Source of the DNA: Piliocolobus tephrosceles
Taxonomy: Eukaryota; Chordata; Mammalia; Primates; Cercopithecidae
Assembly (NCBI RefSeq): GCF_002776525.5
Contig: NC_045439.1
Span: forward strand, 160,797,485-160,861,484
Length of the DNA: 64,000 nucleotides
Direction: 5' to 3'
A model generated the notes under the pieces. The model searched no databases and was not told the DNA's origin. It saw only the letters and a list, made by a program, of their open reading frames with translations. A program made the translations under genes and the position numbers. Of the stretch, positions 24,935-35,052 are shown one piece after another (positions within the stretch are counted from its first letter, which is position 1; the number at the start of each line of letters is the position of its first letter).

Positions 24935-25255
24935 GGGAAGGAAATTCTATCATTCGTGGCAACATGGATAGAACTGGACGCATTATTCTAAGTGAAAGGA
25001 GCCAGGCAAAGAAAGACAAATACTACATAATCTCACTTAAATATGCAATCTGAAAAGATTCCACTCCTGGAAGCAGAGAGTGGAAAGGTGACTACCACAG
25101 GCTGTGGGGAAGGAGGGGATGAGAAGAGATGCTGACCCGGGTGTACAAAGTTCCAGTTAGACTGGAGGAGTAAGCATTAGTCATCTATTGCTTTGCATGG
25201 TGACTACAATTAATAGTCATGTATTATTTATTTCAAAATTGCTAACAGGACAGGT
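24935..25255 (+). mobile_element. L1M 3' region lacking its terminal tip
   Basis: It reads GGAAGGAAATTCTATCATTC, then GAACTGGACGCATTATTCTA, then AAAGACAAATACTACATAAT, then GGAAGCAGAGAGTGGAAAGG, ending CAAAATTGCTAACAGGA. It stops where the inverted piece at 24790-24905 would continue. Confidence 0.8.
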
Positions 25256-26145
25256 TTTTCCCATGGCACGGCTCTTCTTCCTCTAGCCCACTCAGGAACA
25301 CCGGCCTTTCTGTGGCTGCCGCCCTTTGGAAACACTCAGGGAGAGGCGTGGGTCAGGCAAGGCACACGAGGGAATGGCTGCCGGCTGCTTCTGGGGAGAG
25401 TCTTCCCCAGCATGGCTTTCGGAGGAGCACGCCTCCTGGATCGCTGGCTGCCTGCCTCTCCCCTGGTGCTGACTGCTCCTGTCTGTCCTCAGGTGTAAGG
25501 TGTGTGTTAGGGATACAGTCCATGAGGTCCTCACCTGTGATGCCAGAGCTGGACTTAGAAATCTCTGCATCCCAAGCCCATGCTCGAGCACACGGCCTGT
25601 CATAGTTTGTAAGGCTTGGCCATGTATTTATAGCCTTTCCTCCCCCAAAACAAACCCCAGCTGATGATCCATGCTAATCATTGCAAGCAGAGAGGGCCTA
25701 CCGAGGTGGTCTCCATGGCAATGATGTGCGCTTGGGTCTCCTAGGAGACAATTACTCGCGTGACATACTTCAGATTCGCTTTACTGCCCAAACTGTGAAG
25801 CAATTTTCCTTTACACACTGAGCCATGCTCAGAATGTGTAAGTTAAAATTTAATTATTTCTAACCATAGTTTTATTCCTGTGGTATAAAAAGGTGAGATA
25901 TTCTAAAGGGGAAAGAGAGAACTAAAAGGTAAGGAAACAGCACACGGCTTCTTGAATCACATTATAAATTAGCTGACAGGGGTAGTTATGAGGCTGACAG
26001 AACACATCGGAACTCATCTGTGTTGTGTTTTAGGGATGCTTTGGTCCAGTGGATGGGGTTCTCTGTTGACGTCTGATATTTATTTCAATTTAATCTGGAA
26101 TAATTTATAACACATAACTTTGGCTGGGGCTGGGTTTAAAAACAC
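25256..26145. other. No gene or repeat recognised
   Basis: Opposing frames at 25292-25603 (minus) and 25312-25605 (plus) lie in a GC-richer patch. No domain was seen. Confidence 0.45.
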
Positions 26146-26949
26146 ATGGAACTTCATGCATGGCACAGGTCCACTCCACGCATGGCACAGGTCCACTCCG
26201 TGCTTGCATTACACAGACTCATAAAATGCATCGCACAGGTTCACTCCATGCATTTCACAGGTCCACTCCATGCTTGCATTACACAGACTCACAGAATGCG
26301 TTGCACAGGTCCACTCCATGAATGTATTACACAGATTCACATAATGCATTGCATGGGTTCACTCCATGCATGGCACAGATTCACATCAGCAGTGCACAGG
26401 TTCACTGCATGCGTCACACAGATTCACGTAGTGCATTGTGCAGGTGCACTCCAGGCATGGCATAGGTTCACATCATGCATGGGACAGGTCCATGCACTGA
26501 CTCATCACCAAAATTGCTGCTTACCCAATATCACAGCCGGGCCAGACCACATAAATACGTGCTTGTGGCCAAAACATTTTATTTGTCTTAAAGCTCAGAA
26601 ACCTGCCAAGCTCACAGAATCAGGCTTTGAGGGTGACATCCCACGTTGCTGTGAGGCGTCAGTGCTGAAATACCTGGAACACAAAGCTGGAACGGTCCTG
26701 GGGAAGTGGAACAGGCCAAGGCCACGTATGATCACAACGCCTTATCTAACTTTCACACAAAAAAGACTGGTTGATCTCAGGCTCATCCACAAGAGGGCTG
26801 CCTGTTATTATTCCTTGCTACAAAACCACCCAGTGGGGCTTGAGAGAGACAGGGAGCAGGCAAGTTGGGGCAGACACAGGGTGCGCAGCAGCCTGGGGGC
26901 GATGTCTCTCCTCCTGTTTGAGTCAGCACAACCCAGGACATGTATTTGA
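26146..26949 (+). other. Longest open frame of the window (267 codons), repeat-derived
   Basis: The first ~120 codons translate the minisatellite into a His/Cys/Trp/Met-rich repeat (motifs such as LHAWHRST, ITQIH, QVHS). The remaining ~145 codons run through non-repeat sequence. No signal peptide, membrane segment or known domain is visible. The start ATG lies just before the array. An array without stops explains the first half but not the second. Coding is unproven. Confidence 0.2.
26150..26500. repeat. 22-bp minisatellite with a 70-bp higher-order period
   Basis: About 15 diverged copies of a 22-bp unit like CATGCATGGCACAGGTTCAC. The CACAG core falls at 26164, 26186, 26212, 26234, 26256, 26282, 26304, 26330, (26352), 26374, 26395 and 26417, then decays to the right. 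The spacing pattern is 22-26-22, so 26164, 26234, 26304 and 26374 are exactly 70 bp apart. This indicates that a three-unit block was amplified as a whole. Confidence 0.93.
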
Positions 26950-27059
26950 GCACCCATGGAGGACTAGAGGATCTGCAAGCGCGTGGAGTGGCTGGGCCCT
27001 GCCTTCCCAGAGGTTGTAGTCAAATCAGAGGAACAAACATAAGCCATACCTGTCTTAAA

Positions 27060-27310
27060 ATGGGGGCGCCGCTATTCAGAGGTGCATTCTAAGTATTTTG
27101 GGAGCTCAGGGAAGGGAATGACTGATTTCGTCTTGAGAAAAGTTGAGGGTAACATGGAGTGATAAAGGAAGAAGGATGAAGGAAGGTCTCAAAGAAAGGG
27201 TCATCTTTGAACTCACCAGGGAGGAACAAGTTTCAGAGTCCAGGAAGATGGTGACAGGAATTGAGTTCAGGTGGAACAAACGCCCAGCAGTGCCAAATGC
27301 CTGGCGTGAG
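27060..27310 (-). repeat. Possible L2 LINE fragment
   Basis: The order 'AAAGAAAGGGTCATCTTTGA ... GAGGAACAAGTTTCAGAGTC ... GGAAGATGGTGACAGG' resembles antisense L2 (its 'gaggtgacatttgagc' block). Weak match. Confidence 0.4.
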
Positions 27311-27514
27311 AAATGGAATACCAGGATGTCTGAAATCCAGGCTACACTTCAGATTTCGTGCTGTTCTCCTTACGTGACATTGTAACTCTTACATTCTGTC
27401 TCTCAGACCAGAGCCCTGGAGAGGAGGGCTTTCGTTTCAGTTGCTTCTAACTGGAACCTAAAACATACTGACATTTGTTGATTAAAAAAATGAAATATTT
27501 GTTATTGGGGAAAA

Positions 27515-27805
27515 CGGAAAAATGTTGGTCAAGGGGCACCAATTTCAGTTAGCAAGATGAATACGACCTGGAGGCCTAATGCTCAGCAATGTGACTATGG
27601 TTAATGATATCTTACTGGATACCTCAAATTGGCTAAGAGGATAGATCTTAAGCTTCTCACCCAAAAAGAAAAAGGTAACTATGTGAGATGATGGATATGT
27701 TAATTAACATGTTTGTGATTATTTCACAGTGTATATCAAATGATCAAATTGTATATCTTAAATATAAACAGTTGTCAAATATACTTCAATAAAAATAAGT
27801 GAATC
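27515..27805 (+). mobile_element. L1M 3' end
   Basis: TGTGACTATGGTTAATGATA, then GAGGATAGATCTTAAGCTTC, then AAAGGTAACTATGTGAGATG, then ATGGATATGTTAATTAACAT, and an AT-rich tail ending CAATAAAAATAAG. This is the typical L1MA/L1MB 3' terminus. Confidence 0.85.
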
Positions 27806-28265
27806 AAAACATAATTACAATATCATTATCACACACCTAAACAAATTTCCTTGATTAGTGTTTAATATTTTTTCTGTTGCACTGATCAGGGAACATTTGA
27901 ACACACGACCTGAATCAAATTACTATGTCCTTTGCCTTAAAATGTCTATTATATTTCATCACAAATTAGCATGACAGTGTGTACTGAAGTCTGCTCAAGT
28001 TCATGACAGATTTTCTTGTTTTATAAATACTTTCTTTCACTTATCTCCTTATATACTAGTACTTCTCTTACTGATATGACTGATAGAAACTTTTTTTTAT
28101 CAAATGGCCTTGACTGATGGAACAGATATCTGGATGGGTACTTTTTCATTACTGCACAAAGTGTCTTAGTTGGAGTATGGCATTGTCCAGGTACTTAGAA
28201 ATGAATACAAATACAGCACTTTGAAATTCCTAAAAAAGAAAAAGAAATATATGTCCTTCTGTGAC
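27806..28265. other. No gene or repeat recognised
   Basis: AT-rich unique sequence. Confidence 0.45.
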
Positions 28266-28269
28266 TGGC

Positions 28270-28665
28270 TGGCTCAGTGGATATAGTTTCAGTTATGCAG
28301 GATGAGTAAGTTCTAGAGAACTACTGTACAGCATGGTGCAAACAGTTAACACTTGAAAATACGTTCGGAGCATAGATCTTATGCTAAGTGTTCTTACTAC
28401 AAACATATACACATATACACATACATGAACACATACACACACGCACACACAAATATACACACACACGCACACACACATATACACATGCACACATACATAT
28501 ACAAACGAACACAAGGAACCTTTGGGAGGTGATGGATACGTTTCATACCTTGATTGTGGTGATGATATCACAGATGTTTGCATATATCCAAATTCATCAA
28601 ATTGTATACATTAGATATGTACAATTTCATATATTAATTATACCCCAATAAAGCTTAAAAAAATA
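28270..28665 (+). mobile_element. L1M 3' end with internal microsatellite
   Basis: AGAACTACTGTACAGCATGG, then GGAGCATAGATCTTATGCTA, an interruption by (CA/TA)n at 28404-28512, then GGGAGGTGATGGATACGTTT, and a tail ending CCCCAATAAAGCTTAAAAAA. Confidence 0.82.
28404..28512. repeat. (AC)n/(TACACA)n imperfect microsatellite
   Basis: Alternating CACACA and ATACAC tract. It sits where old L1 3'UTRs commonly carry an A/C-rich stretch, so it has probably expanded from one. Confidence 0.92.
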
Positions 28666-28844
28666 AGTAAAGGTTAAAAACACAAGGATAAAGATGAAAT
28701 AATGAATAAATGAATGTCAATGTAATTCACTGAAAAATAAAAATATGTGTTGCTGATTTAAAATTTGTTATTAATTTCTGTTGATCAGGACATGGCTCTG
28801 GGTTTTCTTATGAAGCCAGTTGCTCAGTATATATAAAAAAATGG

Positions 28845-29105
28845 GGCCAGGTGCAGTGGGTTACATCTGTAATCCTAGCACTTTGAGAAGCTGAAGTTGG
28901 AGGATCACTTGAGCCCAGGAGTCTGACACCAGCCTGGGCAACACAGTGAGACCCCAATCTCTGTAAAAAAAAAATGTTTTAAATAGCCAGGTGTGGAGGT
29001 GCACACCTGTAGTTCCAGCTACTCAAGAGGCTTCAGCACAGGAGGGCGAAGCTGCAGTGAGCTGTGATCACACCAGCCTGGGTGACAGTGAGACCCTGTC
29101 TCACG
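28845..29105 (+). mobile_element. AluJ
   Basis: Starts GGCCAGGTGCAGTGGGTTAC, with the old-type CTTGAGCCCAGGAGTCTGAC and CAGCCTGGGCAACACAGTGA. The right arm has a deletion before CACACCAGCCTGGGTGACAG. Confidence 0.9.
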
Positions 29106-30224
29106 TACAAGAACGAGTCATAAACCCATTGTACCTCAGGCCTGCCTTGCCATGTTCCCAGTGTTTTCTCTGACTTTTTTATAAAGATAGAGGACAGAAG
29201 ACAAGTTGATGAAGCTCGTACTACTCTCGTAGTTGGAATCTGATGTGTCAGTGATTCTGTGTGATCTACACCTGTGTGCACGCACTACAGAAGGATGCAC
29301 TGAGCCAGGCGACTCAGATTAGAATTTCACAACTATGTGCTGAATCAATAAAAAGAGACCAAAACAGTATCAAGAATGCATTGCTATTTATAACACATCT
29401 TCCTTCCATTTTCTCTAGTGAATCAATTACCTGGGATGAGGTTTAGACCTTTTAATTAGCTGAATTACTCAATTTCCTGACACGTGAATCCGTAAAAAAT
29501 GGGAAAAATGATTTAACTGTTGGACTCAAGCAAAAATAAAATGAAAAGAGTTTTCAACAAATATAAAACAGACCAATTTCATAGGATGCAAGCTGAATTA
29601 AAGACTGACATTATGAATATAGTGCTTAAAAATACATCAGAACGTATTCTTATGTAATGATGCAGATGTGGTGTTTCTGAGCTGTGGCTGAGTCACTTAG
29701 GACAGTTTTCTTTTTATGGGACCACCAAGAAGATGCTAGAAGCGGAAGTCAAGACACAATAACTTTAACAATCTTTAAAAATCTGTGCCAATAAAATAAC
29801 CCTAGTTCAATGAACCCAAAGGCAGACTGTGGACCTTTGAAAAACTCCAGAGATGAAATTTCTGAGTTGAATCTATCAGGTTGCTAGATTATGATATTTT
29901 GGGGAATATAGGAGAAATTATAGTCTTCACAATAAACATCAGAATGGAAGGAAGGAAGGAAAAAAACAAGAGAAAGAAGAGAAAAAGTGAGAGAGAGAAA
30001 AAAAGAGTAATACTTCTAAAGCGATATAAAAAAAATACCTGTGTCTCTAGTGGTTACTAGGCTAATTTCAAAGGGATGCCACACAGCTGCCTAGAAGAAA
30101 TTCTGCCTCACATAAGATTCTTAATAGAAACTGTGCACGTTATTAAACTGATTATGGCCACTGAAGATAGTGGTAAAGACGACAACAATTACAACAATAT
30201 GAGGGGAAAACCTCAATATTAAAA
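29106..30224. other. No gene recognised; GA-rich patch
   Basis: A purine-rich low-complexity tract (GGAAGGAAGG, GAGAAAGAAG, GAGAGAGAAA) lies at 29945-30009. The rest is AT-rich unique sequence. Confidence 0.5.
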
Positions 30225-30330
30225 ATAATAAGTAATTTGTCCAAGGTTAATAAGACTAAGTAGAGATGTACTATTCTAACCCAAACCTGCCTCGTTTCCT
30301 AACTCATGCTCTTGTCCATTGCAAAATGGT
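30225..30330 (-). repeat. MIR SINE fragment
   Basis: Reverse MIR: AATTTGTCCAAGGTTAATAA, then TCTAACCCAAACCTGCCTCG, then TCATGCTCTTGTCCATTGC. Confidence 0.6.
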
Positions 30331-30374
30331 TAAAAATTTAGGTTAGAGAATGTATGAAGAAAGGGAGAGCTTGA

Positions 30375-30693
<319 letters not shown>

Positions 30694-30699
30694 TCATGC

Positions 30700-30870
30700 T
30701 TTTCAAAGGGTGGTTAATGGAACACCTGCATCCAATGACATGCGGGTGCTTCGCAAAATGCAGGTTCTTGGGTCCTACCTAGACTGAATGAATTATTATC
30801 TCTAGGATACAGCTCAGGAATCTGCATTTTGACGAGCTCTGCAGCTGATACATAAGCACTCTAAGGCTTG
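30700..30870 (+). repeat. MER5A-type hAT MITE
   Basis: The centre reads AAAATGCAGGTTCTTGGGTC, then CAGGAATCTGCATTTTGACG, then AGGCTTGGGAATGAC. This is the MER5A layout, with the two 'aatctgcat' halves facing each other. Confidence 0.7.
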
Positions 30871-31491
30871 GGAATGACAGACCTAATGAAATTCGAGCAG
30901 CAATTAAAGAAGTCATTGAGAATCCATTTTGCTGGCGTTAAGTGATGGTATACTGGGGAAAAAAGGGTGGGGCAAGTCAACGTGGCCTCACCATGTACTG
31001 GCGGACAGAAGCCATCCATTTACTGCATTGGCTCCATTTACTGAAGCCAATCCAGAGCTTTCTTGGATTCGATTCTGTAGATTCACTAGTTTTTAGAGTG
31101 TTCCCTTTGTAATGATCCACACACTGATATTGTGCCTGAGGGTGTCCTGCATTTGAAGCTATTTCCTAACCATAGAGCTATATTTGATGCCAGAAACCCA
31201 GCATCACCATCTTTAAGAATTCATGAATATTTTATGTTGTTGCTTGAGTAAAACATTCCTTGACATAGCAGAAATAGTCATAACTAATTATTGAAGTTAA
31301 TCTTAATAATTTTATTTCCAGTTACTTATTTGGGGAATCGTGTAATTTTTCAATTAAGTTTGTGCTAACTATAGTCACTGGTTCTAAACATTTGCATGAG
31401 GGCACCATGAAGGCATTTTAGACAGCAAGAAGAGAAACACGCAAACCATGCAATAAAATGCTATTAACATTTAAACAAAAGTCCACAGAAA
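30871..31491. other. No gene or repeat recognised
   Basis: Unique sequence without a supported frame. Confidence 0.45.
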
Positions 31492-31615
31492 CATTGCAGT
31501 GAGCCGAGATCGCGCCACTGTACTCCAGCCTGGGCGACAGAGCGAGACTCTGTCTCAAAAAAAAATAAAATAAAATAAAAAAATAAATATATAAATATAT
31601 ATATATATATAATGT
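31492..31615 (+). mobile_element. Alu 3' tail only (about 65 bp) followed by an AT-rich tract
   Basis: Only the last part of an Alu is present: TTGCAGTGAGCCGAGATCGC to GACTCTGTCTC, then an A-rich tail degenerating into (TA)n up to about 31612. It is a very short 5'-truncated Alu, or a recombination remnant. Confidence 0.85.
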
Positions 31616-32555
31616 ATATAGTTTTCTAAATGAGTTTTCACAAAAGCAAATTTAGCATCATATAAATTAAATATAGCATGATTCTATACAATAACAGGAT
31701 TTAAAGTAATTTCCACCCTTGGAAAAGGTATCAATGTCAAAGTGTTTTATTATTGCCTTGTTTGGACCACAAGACTTGAGTAAACATATCCATTTGGCTA
31801 ACAGTTGGGTTTATCTACAGAATCTAGTTGTTCCCATTGCCATATATTAAGAGATTAATTCCAGGGTATAAAATGGGGATTTTAAGATGAGGGAGAAATA
31901 AACAAAATTCCCTATTATCCTTGAGCTGAAGCTTATTTTGGGATGCATTATTTTTTGCTGGATATAGAATTATAGGTTGAAAATATTTTTCATTTAGCAC
32001 ATAAAAAAATGTTGTGCTGCTTTCATAGTTTATCATGAGGAATAAGCTGTCATTCAAATTGATTCTCTCCTGTAAGTAAGGCACTGTTTCTCACTCCTTT
32101 CAAGATTTTTAAATTTATCTTTGGTTTTCAGAAGTTTGACATTGACAGGCCTTGGAGTGGATTATTTTGGCTTCATCCTCTTTGTGGTCTGCACAGCATC
32201 CTGTACCTTGGTGTTTATGGTTTTTGCTAAATTTAAGATATCTTCAGTCATTGCTTCTTGCAGCATTTTTCAGCACCTTCCTCCCTACTCAACCCTTCAT
32301 TGGCTTTTGGTGGAAGGAGGGCATCCTTGTTACTAATGGTTGGGGCTCGAGTAGGCTGCTGATACCACTCTGCCTGGAATTTGCAAGAGTGCCTTGTTAT
32401 TGGTTCCCATGTGGCCTTCACTGGCCCCATGGAGCAGGAGATGTGATGTGGTCATTACCACTGAGCAGTGAAGGAAGTCCTGATTTTCCACCAGGCCTCC
32501 TTGGACACCACCCCATCTGGTCAGGGGAGAGGTGCTTCAGAGCATCCTGTCCAGA

Positions 32556-32977
32556 GTTGGTTCCTTCTAGTGGGTTCATGGTCTGGCTGACTTCAAGAAT
32601 GAAGCTGCAGACCTTCGCAGTGAGTGTTACAGCTCTTAAAGGTGGCATGGACCCAAAGAGTGTGCAGCAGCAAGATTTACTGTGAAGACCGAAAGAACCA
32701 AGTCTCCACAGGATAGAAGGAGACCCAAGCAGGTTGCCCCACTGGCTGAGGATGCCAGCTTTTATTCCCTTAATTGTCCCCGCCCATGTCCTGCTGATTG
32801 GTCCAGTTTACAGAGTGCTGATTGGTCCAGTTTACAGAGCACTGATTGGTCCATTTTACCAACCTCTAGCTAGCTACAGAGTGCTGACTGGTGCATTTTA
32901 CAAACCTCTTGTAAGGCAGAAAAGTTCTCCAAATCCCCACCGGACCCAGGAAGTCCAGCTGGCCTCACGTCTCCTCA
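32556..32977 (-). repeat. LTR12 (HERV9 family) solo LTR, shortened
   Basis: On the minus strand it begins TGAGGAGACGTGAGGCCAGC. It passes a CCAAT-repeat region and a TATA-like GGGAATAAAAGCTGG, then has GTAAATCTTGCTGCTGCACA (the LTR12 poly(A) region, normally AATAAATCTTGCTGC) and TTTGGGTCCATGCCACCTTT, ending in the GAAGGTCTGCAGCTTCATTC block. This is the standard LTR12 order. It is shorter than long LTR12 subtypes because it has few repeat units. The poly(A) signal is mutated to AGTAAA. Confidence 0.9.
32792..32893 (-). promoter_or_regulatory. Tandem CCAAT-box array of the LTR12 promoter
   Basis: Three ATTGG motifs (CCAAT on the minus strand) start at 32797, 32821 and 32845, exactly 24 bp apart inside CTGATTGGTCCAGTTTACAG repeats. 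A fourth diverged copy (CTGACTGG) lies at 32884. In LTR12 such repeats bind NF-Y and drive transcription in germline and erythroid cells (established for HERV9). The TATA-like AATAAAAGC lies at about 32758-32766 on the same strand. Activity here is inferred only. Confidence 0.7.
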
Positions 32978-33469
32978 TGATATCCTGAAAGTCCTGGTTG
33001 TTTACATGGTATACACTGATGTTGGTGTGTGTGTGTGGGGGGGTACCCATTACTACCCATCAGATACGGAAGTCCCAGGTCCCTACCTCACCTTCTCGGA
33101 CATCACCCCAGAGAGGTTTAGGTAGCTTGTTACAGCCTAGCGAGGGTGGCAGTATAGGCTCCCCACTCAGTCTTTGCTGGCAGGGGTAGATGTGAGGCCA
33201 CAGTTTCTCTGTAGTGTTCAGCTGTGCCAGAGCAGTTACTGCCTAAAAGTATTCTAACTGGCTAGGATGCCCCTGTTCTGTTCCTTTGGCTAGAGAAAGT
33301 AGTCTTTTCTTGGGGCTATTTTTGTGTGTGTGTGTGTCTGCTCCGGTTGGCATTTCTTGCTTACCAATTTTTTTAGCTCCAAGTCTGGGACATATGAGGC
33401 AAACCCCAGAAGACTCACCACACCCTGGAATAAAGTTTTTTAAAGTTTAAAATTTTAGAATGATAATAC

Positions 33470-33675
33470 GGAGTTTTTGATATAAGTCAGGCATTATTCT
33501 GAACATGTTACAGATATTTTATCATCAGGATAATCTTTCAAATTATCACAAAGATCTTCTCATTAGTGTAGTTTTTCTGAGAAGAAAATCAAGTTCCAGG
33601 GAGGAAGAGTAATTAACCGTGCAGTAAAAGCTCAACTCAGCAGGCTTTAGTGCTCAAACCTTACATTATTCCAGA
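33470..33675 (-). repeat. MIR SINE fragment
   Basis: Reverse MIR: AGTCAGGCATTATTCTGAAC, then TCTGAGAAGAAAATCAAGTT, then CAGCAGGCTTTAGTGCTCAA. Confidence 0.6.
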
Positions 33676-34226
33676 CAAAGGACTGGCTGTTGAAGGGCTT
33701 CTGCATGATGACATCTGAGGCCTGATAGAAATGTTTGTGTGACTGAGGTTTGGGCCATGCTATACCAGCTTGCTCAGATAGTTTGTGCTATCAGCGTGAC
33801 TTACGATGTTCCCTTGTTGTATGCCTGGGGCTTTGGGCCAGGCTCTATCAGCTGGACCTTGGCGGGGCTGGAGACTGAGTAGCTAAGGTCAGCTATGAAG
33901 GCACTGCCTGCCTACATGACAAACCCCCAATAAAAACCCTGGATACCAAAGGCCCAGGCGAGCTTCTCCGGATGGCAACACCTCACAGGTGTGTCACACA
34001 CTGTTCCATCAAGCAACTCCGCTGGGGACAGACAACTTGAAGCTTGTCTTTTTTTTCTCTCAGACCTTTCCCTGTGTGTCTTTTCTCTTTGCTGATTTTA
34101 ATCTGCGTCCTTTCACAGTCACAAACTATAACTCTCCTGAGTCCTGTGAGCCCTTCCAGTAAATCATCAAATCTGAGAGTTGTCATGGAAACCACAGACA
34201 CACCAACCCAAGGTCCCAGAGTGGGG
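33676..34226. other. No gene recognised
   Basis: Unique sequence, with a short frame on each strand around 34000-34200. Confidence 0.45.
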
Positions 34227-34242
34227 AAAGACGATCTGCCTT

Positions 34243-35038
34243 TCTACATCAACAGAAACTTCTCAAAAGAAGACACTTATGTGGCCAATAAACATATGAA
34301 AAAAAGGTCAACATCACTGATCGTTAGAGAAATGCAAATCAAAACCACAATGAGATACCATCTCATGCTAGTCAGAACGGCAATTATTAAAAAGTCAAGA
34401 AACAACAGATGCTGGCGAGGCTGTGGAGAAATAATAACACTTTTGTACTGTCAGTGTGGTGATTCCTCAAAGATCTGGGACCAGAAATACCATTTGACCC
34501 AGCAATCCCATTACTGAGTATATACCCAAAGGAATATAAATCATTCTATTATAAAGATACAGGCATATGTATGCTTATTGCAGCACTATTCATAATAGCA
34601 AAGACATGGAACTAATCCAAATGCCCACCAATGATAGACTACATAAAGAAAACGTGGCACATATACACCATGGAATACTATGCAGTCATAAAAAGGAATG
34701 AGATCATGTCCTCTGAAGGGACATGGATAAAGCTGGAAACGATCCTCATCAAAATAACAAAGGAACAGAAAACCAAACACCGCATGTTCTCACTCACAAG
34801 CGGGAGCTGAACAATGAGAACACATGGACACAGGGAGGGGAACAGCACATCTCAGAGTCTGTCGGCTATGGGTGCCAGCAGAGGGAGAGCATTAGGAAAA
34901 ACAGCTAATGAATGTGGGGCTTAGTACCCAGGGGATGGGTTGATAGGTGCAGCAAACCACCATGGCACACATTTACCTATGTAACAACCTGCATGTTCTG
35001 CAGTTTTTTTTTTTTTTTAAGTAAAATAAGAAAAAAGA
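34243..35038 (+). mobile_element. 5'-truncated primate L1 (ORF2 C-terminus and 3'UTR) with target-site duplication
   Basis: It starts within ORF2 (TTCTCAAAAGAAGACACTTA), runs through CAATCCCATTACTGAGTATA and ATGGAATACTATGCAGTCAT, and ends with the 3'UTR (ATGGGTTGATAGGTGCAGCA). Flanking GATCTGCCTT at 34233-34242 and 35043-35052, within slightly longer similar flanks, is the target-site duplication. The 3' tip is odd: after TGCATGTTCTGCAG comes a run of T (about 35003-35018), where L1 normally reads CATGTACCC. ORF2 is disrupted. Confidence 0.93.
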
Positions 35039-35052
35039 AAAAGATCTGCCTT

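Larger units (their letters stand above)
31930..33440 (-). mobile_element. L1M 5' half (5'UTR and ORF1 region), split by an LTR12
   Basis: From right to left on the minus strand: L1M 5'UTR (33440-32978 and 32555-32290), then ORF1-region sequence to about 31930. The plus strand shows the familiar antisense words TTTGCTGGATATAGAATTAT, CACTCAGTCTTTGCTGGCAG and GTGATGTGGTCATTACCACT. The LTR at 32556-32977 interrupts it, so the L1 came first. Confidence 0.75.
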
